From Onthophagus taurus (lineage: Eukaryota > Arthropoda > Insecta > Coleoptera > Scarabaeidae), in contig NC_091976.1 in the NCBI RefSeq assembly GCF_036711975.1, positions 25,234,001 through 25,298,000 on the forward strand: 64,000 bases of DNA, given 5' to 3'. The first letter of the stretch is position 1; every line of letters starts with the position of its first letter. Shown piece after piece: positions 47,577-58,878 of this stretch. The translations under genes were made by a program, and so were the position numbers. The notes beneath the pieces were generated by a model that saw nothing but the letters and a program-made list of their open reading frames with translations, was not told where the DNA came from and ran no database searches.

Positions 47577-49361
47577 AATAAACATTTTTTTGATTAATGT
47601 AATTTAATGTTTAAATAAAACTTTTATTGCAACTTTTTTATCTTTCATTTTCATCATTGTCGCGTTTACGTATCGTTTATTACCACGTCTTTGTTTTCAA
47701 ATAATTAAGATAAAATTAAATGAAGTAATTATTGGCATAATTTTTCTTGAAGAATGTGTCTATAACGTATATGTCCATTTTCTTATGAATGATGGCAACC
47801 AGAAAAACATCACATTTCTCAATAGATTTATTTCTGTCTAGGGTTGGATTCTCAATGTTCTATACACTTCACGATATTAATGCAAGCAGTTGAAGGTTAT
47901 ATAGTCTAATCGTAGAGTTGGGCTTTGATTCTCTTCATCAACACTATCATGGAGTATCTGGGTTGAACTCTTCAACCTCCTCGTCGTAATGTAACCCGAA
48001 AACTCCAGAGTTCAACCTCAATTTCTAAAACATGTCAGGTTAATACTGTACTTTGGCCATCGAGCATTGTTTTTTTATGCAATGACGCAGATGCTTTTGG
48101 TCGAGTACTCCTCATAATAAGAAGATGTAACACTTTCGAACGCCTAAGCATTCTATGTTAGAATCTCTTATCATACAGCAAAATACTAATAAATGTTATA
48201 TGTATTATCTTGAATTCGTATTATAATTCTGAAAAAAATCGTAATAGTTGGGTTAAGATGGGTTGGGTTAACATCAAGGGGGATTTCGACTGTTTCTTCA
48301 ATGTGCAGAAATTCGGGGACCTTTTTGATTCACACCTTTTTGAAGTGTGACACATCTTCTCTTCCTCGACGTCAAACAAAAGGTTGGATTGGTTAAATTA
48401 GGTTGGGTTGGTTGGTTTAGATTCCATTATTGGGTTGAGTTAAGTTCTACTTAGAGCTTGCGTTGAAGTGGATCCGGACCCCTTCCTGCTGGTTTTAAAT
48501 GATTGTCTGAAGGCTGTTACCTTTCCGAAGATATAAAAGATGTCTCAATTAATGTTGGTCGAGAAATTTATAAAACTTGGTCAGATACAATTATACCACC
48601 CCTTCTGCCATCCATACAGTTGCTTACGTTTACATTCTTCGCAGTTCTCTATAGGAGTATTTGTCCCAAATGGAGAGTAGAGGATAATGAGTTGTGGTGT
48701 GTTATAAGGATTAGTAGTTTGTAGCACACGATGGAAGAGTTGTGGGCTACGCGGAAAGTAAACAATAATTGACAGAGCCATGTACTCTATCAAAAGTGTT
48801 GTTGAATGCCTCGAAAACATGGGCATTCACTTCTTGAGGAAAGAAGGAGACTCTCTGAAATTATCTTAAATGTGGGTGATATAATAGTCGCCAGTGATGA
48901 TTGCTTAAAGTAACTGGGAGCGCAGAGCGCTAATATTAAAATCTATATCTTAAAAAACAGCAAGAACCAAAACGTGATATCCAGATAGATGTTCAGAAAC
49001 GGTGGTCCTTCGCACAAAAAGGAAAGAAGCAACACATACGGGTAATTACACACTCTTGGGCGTCGCAGTCTCGAGAGAAATAAGGAACTGAGAGAATCGG
49101 AGTTACTAAAACAGACATAAATCAGCAGATGATAGCGAAGTGGTAGAAACGATGGCAGAATACACGGGATGGTTGGATGTGTTCATAAAGGACTTGTTAG
49201 TACTTCGATTGTACTTTCAGATTTGGCCATAGTAGCTTTGCAAGCTACTAAACTGAGCGATGCTGGTTTGGATGCAGCGTTTGGACAATATGCTATCCTG
49301 GAGGAAAGGAGGACGGCGGAATTCCTGATAGCAAAAGCTGTTAGTAAAGAATCCGAAACAA
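47577..49361. other. Intergenic, repeat-derived, no gene recognised
   Basis: Short runs of GGGTTGGGTTGGTT-type words (48245-48440) and degenerate frames (for example 49169-49384 plus) suggest decayed transposons. None can be assigned. Confidence 0.4.
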
Positions 49362-50083
49362 TCAATCAGTTAGCCGTATACTGAATATATATAAAAACGT
49401 CCTCAGACTAGCATTGGATAGTCTCCAGTAGAAATACAATTTTTTGGCATTGCGTCTCCTGGGTGGGGCATGCCTGTCATAGAGATTGATAAGTTTAGAG
49501 TTGAAGTAGTCAACCTTTCCATCAATATCGGTCATTCGATAAAGCGAGAGCCAATCGATCTTTTGCACATCAGACAACAGCAAATCGTTATCAATACGAC
49601 CCAAGTCACGAACGGAAATAATGCGTTGCGAGTAAACATGTTGTCCCATCTACACTGCACAGTAAATTAGATCGTGATTGCAAAATTTCGGAGCAGGGAG
49701 CTGACCATACGTAAGTATGCTCCTCGGACGAGTCGTAATAGTAAGTAGTGATGAGTTGTTTGTGAGGGCAGGATGGACAAATTTAATGAGGAAGCAATGA
49801 AGCGAAGTTTGTCACTGCGTGAGTTATTTTTTAGCAGACAAGTATTGAAATCTCCCATCAGGAGAATAGTGTTATAATTAAAAGAGTGCCTCTCAAGGGT
49901 TTCCTCCAATTGATCAAAGTAGTTAACAAGAGAAGGACAATAAAAAACGCTAAGTAATAACTTGTTGTAGGAACTTTTCAGTTTCAACTGACCCAGCGGA
50001 GAATTCGACAATCGTAGCACTTTAATCGTTCTGAGATTCCAACAGGAAAACAAATCCGATACTAGTCTGCCACATGACACCAA
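49362..50083 (-). pseudogene. LINE (Jockey/CR1-like) endonuclease region, broken
   Basis: Minus 50083..49667 reads LKSSYNKLLLSVFYCPSLVN, YFDQLEETLERHSFNYNTIL and LLMGDFNTCLLKNNSRSDKL. The MGDFN block is the catalytic motif of the LINE endonuclease (exo-endo-phosphatase fold), and SLNLSILPSQTTHH follows as expected. Minus 49649..49362 continues with LGRIDNDLLLSDVQKIDWLS and FNSKLINLYDRHAP, the linker toward reverse transcriptase. The two frames are separated by stops and about 20 bases, and no RT domain follows. Confidence 0.75.
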
Positions 50084-50592
50084 ACGACCTGATGAGTGTT
50101 AATTAGATTTCCTTATCTCCTCTACAAAAAAGAATTGGTTGGGTTTGTTTGTGTAGTGTTGTATTGGTTTGGGTCGAGTTGGATGGAGTTGTATAGCGTT
50201 GAGTTTCAAAGTTCTTGAAAGTAATTGAGTTTGGTTGGGTTTTATTGGATTGGGTTCGTATGACTATGATTTTATAAATACGAATTATAACGAGGTGCTT
50301 GCCTTGGTTGTTATTATTTGCCAATGTTATTTTTTTCCTGTCCAACACAAGCAAATTATATGGTTACTATTAATAATGTTTAAAAAAATAAATCTAAAAA
50401 ACTACATTCTCAACAATATTATTTAAAATTTTAGAATTCTTAATAATTGTTTTTCAATTATTATACGTTTAATTCTAAGAGAAGTAAAAACGCACCATAA
50501 ATAACTTAGAAAGAGTCCAGATAAACAGAGATAAATCAAGATGTTTCTTGACGTCGACCTTCATTGTCACCGCGAAACTGATTTATATTTAA

Positions 50593-50600
50593 TATAAAAG
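50593..50600 (+). promoter_or_regulatory. Candidate TATA box of the 50679 gene
   Basis: TATAAAAG lies 79 bases before the start codon. Spacing allows a 5' UTR of about 50 bases. Confidence 0.4.
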
Positions 50601-50678
50601 TCAACAACCCAAAAAAAAAGGTACAGTAAAGACGTTAATGTGTTTGAGTCAGTTTGAATTTAGTTACTACGTGATAAA

Positions 50679-53600
50679 ATGATATCTAAAATTTTGTTTG
50701 TTATTGTAAGTAATTTAGATTATTTTTTTTGTAATTAATACCTTAACTTTTTAGATATTTATTGTGTTGATTGATTCCGGTGAATTATTTACGTGTAGTA
50801 CTCAAGGAAGATTTCAAAATGTTTATGATCCAACTTGCAAAACTTATTATTTATGCGAAAATACTTTGGAAAAATTAACACCAACTTTATACAAATGCCC
50901 ACATACTTTTGATCCGAACCTAAATGAATGTTCTGAAAATTACGTTTGTCGAAAAGAATCGCATTGCGTTAGTTCCGGTTATATCCCCGATTTAAGCGAT
51001 CGAACATGTACAAGATACTACAATTGTTTTGGGTTTTTTGGATTATATCTTCCTTTTACATATTCTTGTGCTCACGGGTACCAATTTGATCCCACCAAAA
51101 AACATTGTTCGGCTACGTATAAATGTGAAGATTACCTTTTAGCACCTGAAGAAATAATTATTCCGATTACAACTCCAATTCCTTTAATCGACGAATTTAT
51201 TTGTACCGAAACGGGATTATTTCCTGATAAAACAGATAAAAGTTGTTCTAGTTATTTTTATTGCCTCCCAATCAGCGGTGGAAAATATCTCAAAAATGTT
51301 CATAAATGTCCTAAATATTTCAACCCAGAATCAAAATCATGCACAGATAATTATAAGTGTCCATATAATCAAGATGAAATTGATTTAGTCACTCAAAATA
51401 CAGAAAGTGTTACAATATCAATTAAAACTACCATTACTACAAAAACTGATTTAACTGAAATTGGTACCACTGAAGCTTATACTCCAACTAATAATGAAAT
51501 TGATGAAACAACAAATATTATTGAAGCAACTACTACATTTCATCAAGATGAAACAACTTTTGATTCAATTCAAACAAAACCTGAAGATGAAATAACAACG
51601 ATTATGACTGAATCTTCGATGATAAATGAAATAACAACTCAAAGGGAAGAAACTACAGTGATTTTTGAAGATTATACATCAACAAAAGTAAATACAGAAA
51701 TTATAACAGATATTGCAATAAATACTGTAACAGAAATTGTAACAGAAAAAATATTTGAAACAACATCTAATGCTATTGAAACAGAATCTATTCCTTCGGA
51801 TATTAAACCAACCACAAATCTTCCCATAGATACCACAAAAGCAATTGATATAACTAAACCGGATACAATTTATGTAACCACTGAAGAAACCTTAACACCA
51901 ATTGAAGTGACTTCACAATCGTCGGAAGAATTTATTTGCGAAGCTACAGGAAGATATCCCGATGTTTCCGATGAGTTTTGTTCTCAATATTTCTTATGTA
52001 GCAAACTTCACAGTGGGGGATTTATAAAAACGGCTTATAAATGTCCTGGAGGAACGTATTTCGATCCTAAAGAATCTACCTGTTCAAAAACTTTTCAATG
52101 TTTTAATATAAACACGAATAGCACGATATTTACAACTCAAGAAATGGTTACAACTGAAAACGTTATTAATCAAGGCAAGTATTTTTTATTTTTATTTAAT
52201 GGAATTTCACGAACTCCTAATTAATAAAATCGCACGAAACAGAACGAAAAAATTAAAATGAGTCTTGTTAGTAGGTTTGGTCGATAACTTTTAGTGTTCG
52301 GTTTCGTTTTCACTTCGTTCTCGTTTAAATGACAAACAGATTTATTATAACACTCTCTCTTTACATTTTCTATATGAAAATGATTTTTGATATCTATAAA
52401 TTTGTTCATATATAATTTCCTTTTTTTTAGTCCATGTTAAGGTAAAAATAAAAATAAATAAAGCTCTTGTATTTCATTCATTATATTCGCTCTTTGTGAA
52501 TTTTGATGTTGAAAATACCTATTGTGATATAATAAACCCTCGATAATCCAAATTGATTGGTCAATCAATATGTAGTTGAAAATACGTAGGAGTATTAATT
52601 GATACACGTAATGAAATACCTACATATATTATGATACATATTATTATAGAATATAAAATAACGGTAAAATAAACACGGCTTTTCATCATTTGTACATGTT
52701 ATTTTCCCATTATGATTGAATATTTCATCAAATGTTTAATGTCTTCAATAATTTCATTGTCAGTGTATGTCAAGTGAACTGTTACAATCAACCAATAACA
52801 TTGTATTAGCGATGCCATAACAGTGTTGCTCCTCATCTTTGTAGATTATCTGGTAGTTTTTATGGAGTCAGGATATAGCCGAACTAAATATAACTTAACA
52901 AATTAACTCTTAAAGATCAAGACACAGTTTCTAAAGCTGTTGGTATGACAAACTCAATTATTTTCATCGTGTGGCACAGCATTGTTCGCAATTTTGATGG
53001 ATGTCAAGATCTGCCATCTGTATTTTTTCCAGGGCAATGTTAAAAAGTAGACATGATAGCCCATCTCCTTGTTGTAGACCTTCGTGGCTTTATAATGTCC
53101 TTGATAGTTTTCCTTGTGTTTTGACTTTACAAGAATCTTTCCTGACAGTTAAACGTATTATTGCTCCCAGATGAGTAGGTATACAGTGATAGAATAAAGT
53201 CTACATACAGCCCGGAAAATGATAATATCAGTTCCCAACTTGTAATTCAATGAAATTTTTTAACAAAACATGTAAGAAGTCCATATTATTTCCATACTTT
53301 ACATAAAAATTGTATAAGTTATTATTAATCAAGAGGAACACAAAACATAATCATATCTTTAACTCAAAAAAAAGTATATCAGTGTCCGTTATAGCTCAAT
53401 AAAAATACCGGAAGCTGCTTATATCTCGAGTAATATTGGAATTAAACGTATCATGTTGGGCTCATTCATATTGATAGACTTGATGCATTTATAACAAAAA
53501 ATAAAAAAGATAGAACAAAAACATTAACCTTGAATATTTTTAGTTCTAGTTATAGTGTTAATTCTACATAGTAACAGTGCTAGTGTGAAACTAGAACTAA

Positions 53601-56600
53601 CACTATACCTAGAACTAGAATCATTTGGGTTTAGCCGCAAGTCTCTAAAGACGGCTAAACCCGAATGATTCTAGTTCTAGATATAATGTTAATTCTATAC
53701 ATATAGCAACAGTGCTAGTGTAAAACTAGAACTAACACTAGACCTATAACTAGAAAGTTTCGGGTTTAGCCGTGCGTCTTCAGGCTTCAGAGAAACTTTC
53801 TAGTTCTTAGTCTAGTGTTAGTTCCAGTTTTAATTATTATATAGCACTAGACCAAGAACTAGAATCATTCGTACGCCTAAACCCAAATGTTTCTAGGTCT
53901 AATGTCAGTTCTAGTGACAGTGCAAATGTAAAACTAGAACTAACACTAGACCTAGAACTAGAAAGTATTTAAGTTCTAGGTTACTCAGAACGATTAAAAA
54001 CTGCTCCAACATTGTCTAAAATTGCTTTATAACGTAGCAAAATTGTTCAAAATGATTAGAAATAAGTTCATAGCCATCTCATGTTGTTCAAAATCAATGG
54101 GAACTGGTTGAGCATAATTTTATACTTGTCTAAATCCTTAACAACTAGTTTTTAAACAATCCTTGTTGCTCAAAATGACTGAAAACGAATTGATAGCCAT
54201 TAAAAACTTGTCTAAATATATAAGGACTAGTTTATAGCAAGTTTAGGTTGCTCAGAATAACTGAAAACTGCACCAATATAATCCAAAATTGCTTTATAAG
54301 GTAGCAAAATGTTTCGAAATAGGTTCATAGCTATCTCAAGTTATTCAAAATCATTGAAAATTGGTTGAGCATAATTTTATACTTGTCTAAATCATTAACA
54401 ACTAGTTTTTAAACAATCCTTGTTGCTGAAAATGACTGAAATCTAGTTGATAGTCATTAAAAATTTGTCTAAATGTATAAGGACTAGTTTATAGCAAGTC
54501 TAGGTTGCTCAGAACGATTGAAAACTGCGCCAACATTGCCTAAAATTGGTTTATAAGGTAGCAAAATTGTTCAATATGATTGGAAATAACTTTATAGCCA
54601 TCTCATGTTATTCCAAATCATTAAAAACTGGTTGAGCATAATTTTATACTTGTCTAAATCCTTAACAACTAGTTTTTAAACAATCCTTGTTGCTCAAAAT
54701 GACTGAAAACGAGTTGATAGTCATTAAAAACTTGTCTAAATATATAAGGACTAGTTTATAGCAAGTTTAGGTTGCTCAGAATAACTGAAAACTGCACCAA
54801 TATAGTCCAAAATTGCTTTATAAGGCAGCAAAATGTTTCGAAATAGGTTCATAGCAATCTCATGTTATTCAAAATCATTGAAAATTGGTTGAGCATAATT
54901 TTATACTTGTCTAAATGATTAACACTAGTTTTTAAACAATCCATATTGCTCAAAATGACTGAAAACTAGGTGATAGTCATTAAAAACTTGTCTAAATGAA
55001 TAGGGACTAGTTTATAGCAAGTCCATGTGGACCTAGTTTTGTACTAGCACTATTACTAGAACTAACACAAGACCTAGAACTAGAATAATTCGAGTTTAGC
55101 CGTCTTGAGAGACGTGCGACTAAATCTACTGCTGTCACCATCACTTCGTAGCACAAGTCGAACTGTTTCGACTTTGTATTAAAATAATATAGACTTGTAA
55201 TACCCTTCGTTTAAAAAATTCATTGAATTACATTTCAGGAGCTGAGATATTATCATTTTCTGGGGTGTATGTAGACTTTATTGTATCACTGTACATATTA
55301 TTAAACTGTGACATGTTTTGGTTTTAATAAAATTGATTTATATGCGAATTCAGTGAGTACCAGATGACCAGAATCCCACGAATACGCATCGCCGTTGGTT
55401 CTGGTCCTTGAGGTACAGCTGGGTCCTGAAAGGGTTAAGGATTTCCGACCCGGTGTGAACCCTGGAATGAATTTAAACGATGGTAAAGTTTATCTAGTGC
55501 TAAAATATATCTCTAAATTACTACCAAATCTAAGTAGTTCTCCTTGCTGCTTAGCTCGCGTATAATGATTAATGCTAAAGTCATGTCTATATATTTCTTA
55601 TATATTTCCTACGCTAGCTGGTGTTCTGCTCAAAGTTAATCATTATCTCCAAGTAATATTGGGCTGTAGTATGCAACTTACTATCCATCACCTTAGTACT
55701 TCAAATTTCTGCACCGTGCAATATTCCATGTTAAACAACGCTACAATAAGGCTCGTTCAACTATCAAGGTCCACATTCGTTCTCTGCAACCACTCCCAAT
55801 CAGCCCAAAATACCGGCTATTTTCTCCCTGGCATATTTGACATGTTCCACAACCCACATACTTCAAAGCCGACACAATTCTTAGATTGATCATCGTTGTT
55901 CTAAGCACAGGGCTCCTAATCTTTTTTATGTTCTTCCATCTAGTCTTCACATATAGGTGCTTAAGATGCAGAAAAATCCTTCCTATTATAATTATTGTTT
56001 CTTATCGTCTACGGTTTCACCCAAACTAGAAGAAATCTGTGATTTTAGGTATTAATCTCTACCGCTCCTCGTTCTAGCTGTGCATCCCTGATATTGCTGT
56101 ACACCCACCAGTTCCTTCCATGCTATCAGAAGATATAAATTTCTGTGTCTACTAGCGCCATCTATTGGAATCTATTACGTCTAAAAAACAATACCTAAGT
56201 TTTTACATGGTTCAATTTTAATTTTTTTATACAATTTTAATAAATTAGATCGAAATTTTCTTTGTAATTTCTTTGCAACTTTAAAAATAATGCAAAAACT
56301 GGTTTTAAGGCCACTTAAAATTATTTCTCCTTGATCTATTGATGGAATAACTTTTTATTTTTTTTAGCTCCATTTATATTTAAACCACTCTCTCAAATCG
56401 CTCTGTATAACCATTTTTGCAAATCTACACATGGTTGTATTTAGTATTTGTTACAATTTTACTTGGTACAAAGAAGGATCCTTCAATAATCCTTTTTTAG
56501 ACCCTACTGGATTAATTAATTGCTCGAGATTGCTCAGTAATTACCGAGTGATTATGTGATTACTCAGTTACATCTCCCAGATTTGTTAAAGAATTTAAAT

Positions 56601-57296
56601 CCAGAATAGGAATCGAATCCGTAATGTGGTTGATGGGAAAAGACCTTGCGACCTATTTCACAAGATTTGTATGTTAGTCTTTGTATGTTAGTCATTTATA
56701 ACTTTCAATTACTAAATTCCTTAACGATCCGATAGGTTGGTGGACAAAGAACTAATTATGCAGCGTGTGATTATTACAATTAACCATAAGAATGCAAATT
56801 ATCGTTTTCCTGGATACAATTAAATTTTTTTTTTCATTTTTTAGATACAACACTTATAAGTACAACAACCAAAAAACCCGAAGAATTTAATTGCACATCA
56901 ACAGGAAAATTCCCAAATTTAATCGACGAAACTTGTACATCATATTTTTTGTGTTCAAAGCGACAAAATGGGACATTTGTAAAAACTTTGTATAATTGCC
57001 AAGGCGGATCAACTTTCGATCCAGATTTAAAACGTTGTTCAAAAGAACACCAATGTTCTTCCCATCAATTAGAAACAACCACAACAACGTCCACGACGAT
57101 GACACAATGGGAGTTTTCGTGCAACAAAGTAGGAAGATTTAAAAACGAGAACGACTCAAGATGCAAATCTTACTTCCTTTGTAGCCAATTTAGAAATGGA
57201 ACTTTCGTTAAAACTCAATACGATTGTCCGAATTCATCAATATTTAACAACGCGAAACATATTTGTAGCGATGTGATTTCATCACGTTTCGTATAA
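50679..57296 (+). CDS. Secreted protein with six CBM14 domains and Thr-rich linkers, 632 aa
   Basis: Exons 50679..50705, 50755..52174 and 56845..57296. The first intron is 49 nt and phase 0 inside the signal peptide (MISKILFVIIFIVLIDS). The second is a 4.67-kb GC-AG intron: donor AATCAAG|GCAAGT, phase 1, the only reading that keeps frame (..NQD TTLIS..). Three CBM14 domains are followed by a Thr/Glu linker of about 180 residues, then a fourth, a short linker, a fifth, a linker (TTTTTSTTM) and a sixth. Domains 4-6 share a CS(K/Q)...G(F/T)(I/V)KT.Y.C pattern, so they are recent sister copies. Domain 6 ends CSDVISSRFV-stop and lacks the sixth cysteine. It should be chitin-binding and extracellular. 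Whether the real C-terminus lies further on is open (see 57269-57550). Confidence 0.85.
52175..53160 (-). pseudogene. Intron 2 start with LINE reverse-transcriptase relic
   Basis: Most of 52175-52940 is AT-rich and empty. On the complement, about 53085..53005 reads LQQGDGLSCLLFNIALEKIQ then MADLDI. The QGDGLS block is the LINE RT motif that precedes the catalytic YADD region. The catalytic motif itself is not visible, and frames break on both sides. Confidence 0.6.
53540..53970. repeat. Foldback units of the intron-3 type
   Basis: About two and a half hairpin units: CTAGTTCTAG(A/G)T.TAGTGTTA with inverted AACTAGAACTAACACTAGACC. They are bounded by AGACGGCTAAACCCGAATG and CATT.GGGTTTAGCCG, identical in design to those at 1.9-4.1 kb. 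A matching half unit closes the tandem array at 55030-55110. Confidence 0.75.
53975..55030. repeat. 262-bp tandem array, four copies
   Basis: TAGGTT(G/A)CTCAGAA(C/T) starts copies at about 53981, 54244, 54501 and 54768, spacing 257-267 bp. Each unit contains internal sub-repeats of the form TTGCTCAAAATGACTGAAAAC...TTGTCTAAAT.. at roughly half length. The array is enclosed between foldback halves. Confidence 0.85.
55292..56844. other. Remaining part of the GC-AG intron
   Basis: No gene. About 55340-55560 has non-AT-rich decayed repeat sequence. 55572-55950 has open frames on both strands with no family match. The last 600 bases are AT-rich to the acceptor TTTTTTAG. Confidence 0.4.
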
Positions 57297-57550
57297 AAAA
57301 AATTGAATTAAAGGAATTTAATAGGCGTCGAGGGGAAATTGATTTCTTTTCAGAATTTGGCATTCATAACGCGTTTGGTACAGGAGAAATACGCGAACTC
57401 GTTTTCTATGGCAATAAAGCTGCGTTTAATATCACCACAACGGACAACGACGGACTGATGAATAATTTAACACGATCGAATTTCTTTGCTTTGGTTTTCG
57501 AAAATCGCGAACAACTTTCTAAATTAAAAACAAAATTACTCGGCGTATAA
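57269..57550 (+). other. Coding-like frame without a start codon, after the CBM14 gene
   Basis: A 94-codon open frame follows the stop of the six-CBM14 gene, in another frame, without an upstream ATG. From a good acceptor (TTTCTTTTCAG, to 57353) it reads FGIHNAFGTGEIRELVFYG, NKAAFNITTTDNDGLMNN, LTRSNFFALVFENREQLSKL and KTKLLGV-stop, with ordinary codon use. An AATAAA follows at about 57554. It may be an alternative terminal exon of the CBM14 gene or the tail of an unseen gene. The only in-phase donor nearby (TCAC|GTTTCG at 57286) is poor. I do not recognise the sequence. Confidence 0.35.
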
Positions 57551-57589
57551 GTAAATAAAGAAAATATTAACAAATTAAAAATAAATGTT

Positions 57590-57855
57590 TTATTTAGTAT
57601 CAAATGTATTGTATTTTACATTACAAACTGTGTATTTTCCTGATGAGTTATCGTTTTCGGGAAAATTTGTGTTCTTTTTGCGTTCTGGTTCGGGTTGGAT
57701 ATGAGGTAAATCTAAATCTTTGGGATTAATTTTATTTGGGTTCATGCTAAAAAAAAAAAAGAAATATTGTATTAATTTAACCAAGTTTATTTTAAATTTA
57801 CTTACTCATATCCGGGTTTCTTCCTAAAAGACATACTTTTAACCAACGAAGACAT
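57590..57855 (-). CDS. Small hydrophilic protein of 68 aa, unrecognised
   Basis: Exons 57855..57806 and 57746..57590 on the complement, joined by a 59-nt GTAAGT...TTTTAG intron in phase. The protein starts MSSLVKSMSFRKKPGYDMNP, then IQPEPERKKNTNFPE, and ends YTVCNVKYNTFDTK. It is polar, has one Cys, and shows no signal peptide or membrane helix. AATAAA overlaps the stop-proximal 3' end. The canonical splice sites in so short a gene, plus an ATG in good context (AAATTTAAAATG), support a real gene. Function unknown. It is convergent with the CBM14 gene. Confidence 0.55.
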
Positions 57856-57987
57856 TTTAAATTTTGTACCTTTTCTGATCACTTGTTGAATAAAGAATGA
57901 GTTATACTAGCAATAATAATTTCGCGTTGATGACTTATCGAATCAAATATTTATAGAGGCCGACTCATAAACTAGGGACTCTTCATG

Positions 57988-58179
57988 TTACTGAGGTTTA
58001 CGAGTTTTAAGATAACGCGATAAGCGGTTTGGTTTACTTTCTGTTTTTATTTTAAACGTTTTTTGACATGCGGTTTGTTTAAAGAATTCTAAACGACTGC
58101 GAATTATTCCGCAAAATATACGACGAGTCACGCGCGTTTTAACTAATTCGAAACCAAAACGTTGCAAAAGCAAGACCAT
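57988..58179 (-). CDS. Possible small basic protein, 63 aa
   Basis: This single-exon ORF on the complement begins MVLLLQRFGFELVKTRVTRR and ends RLSRYLKTRKPQ. It has about 17 Lys/Arg and few acidic residues. The amphipathic basic N-terminus could be a mitochondrial targeting signal. Codon use is ordinary for this window and the frame is free of AT runs. It lies 132 bases upstream of the 68-aa gene on the same strand. No homologue is recognised; chance is possible. Confidence 0.3.
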   Translation of the reverse strand: MVLLLQRFGFELVKTRVTRRIFCGIIRSRLEFFKQTACQKTFKIKTESKPNRLSRYLKTRKPQ

Positions 58180-58439
58180 AAGTTTTTTTTATTCCTTTTC
58201 TTACTCAATAACAAACGATTGTTGTAGAAAATCGTCGACCGTGCATTTTAATGAACGCCGTAAAATGCTTGAGTAATGTTATTTTGTTGATAAGAAAAAA
58301 AAGAAAACGTAGATAAATTTATGGTGGTTTTTTTGTTATGTAATTATAAATAAATTAATTTTGGATTTAGTTTATTCATTCCATTTAAAATAATTATAAT
58401 CATTTATTGTTTTATAAACAGTAAGAAAGTGCTTATTTA

Positions 58440-58850
58440 CTTAAAGAGAGTTCTTAACGATTCAAGTTGAAACAATTAAAGAAGAGGTTCGAAATTGCTA
58501 CGGTTGTAAAATTCGATTTCTAACGGTTGATGGAACGAAAAGGGGGATTTGTGTGTGTGCGACAATCAGAGATTTCTGGCACGTCCCGGATCGAGACGGA
58601 CAACGGCGCTTTCACCATGTCCTGAAATTCAGCGAACGCACTTTCGCTGCTACATGATAAGAGTATTTGGGAAGCGGAATTTATGCGAGCTTCGTTCCGA
58701 GGCGACGGGAGTTTTGCAAAAAACGGACGATCGTTACGTAAATATCCGTCTTTGGAATGCAAGATTTTTCAACTTTATGGACGTTTTAACTCTAGACGGT
58801 TATGCAATTGATGGAAGTAGTTTCTCGCGGTTTTAAAGTCACCTATAAAT
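58440..58850. other. Less AT-rich island with overlapping ORFs on both strands
   Basis: This stretch is clearly richer in G+C and CpG than its flanks. It is open on the plus strand (58549-58836, 95 codons) and on the minus strand (58762-58520, 80 codons). Neither has a recognisable domain. It could be a promoter-type CpG island, an exon, or a transposon fragment. Confidence 0.35.
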
Positions 58851-58878
58851 TCAATGTCGATACTGGAAGGGAGTGGTT

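Larger units (their letters stand above)
53184..55291. mobile_element. Tc1/mariner-type element, 2,108 bp, non-autonomous
   Basis: The left end CAGTGATAGAATAAAGTCTA (53184) and right end TAGACTTTATTGTATCACTG (to 55291) are inverted repeats. TA flanks both sides (53182-53183, 55292-55293). Similarity between the arms continues inward for about 80 bases (GAAAATGATAATATC versus GATATTATCATTTTC). The interior has foldback units (53540-53970 and 55030-55110) and a 262-bp tandem array, and no transposase. TA duplication and CAGTG ends fit Tc1/mariner. Confidence 0.75.

Noticed and set aside
50764-52224. Two-exon CBM14 gene ending at the stop at 52224
   Set aside because: The residues after 52174 lose CBM14/linker character, while a GC donor at 52175 joins in phase to exon 3 with two more CBM14 domains.
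56600-56625. tRNA B-box-like GGATTCGATTCC on the minus strand
   Set aside because: No pairing T-stem, no A box at the right distance and no acceptor stem could be drawn.
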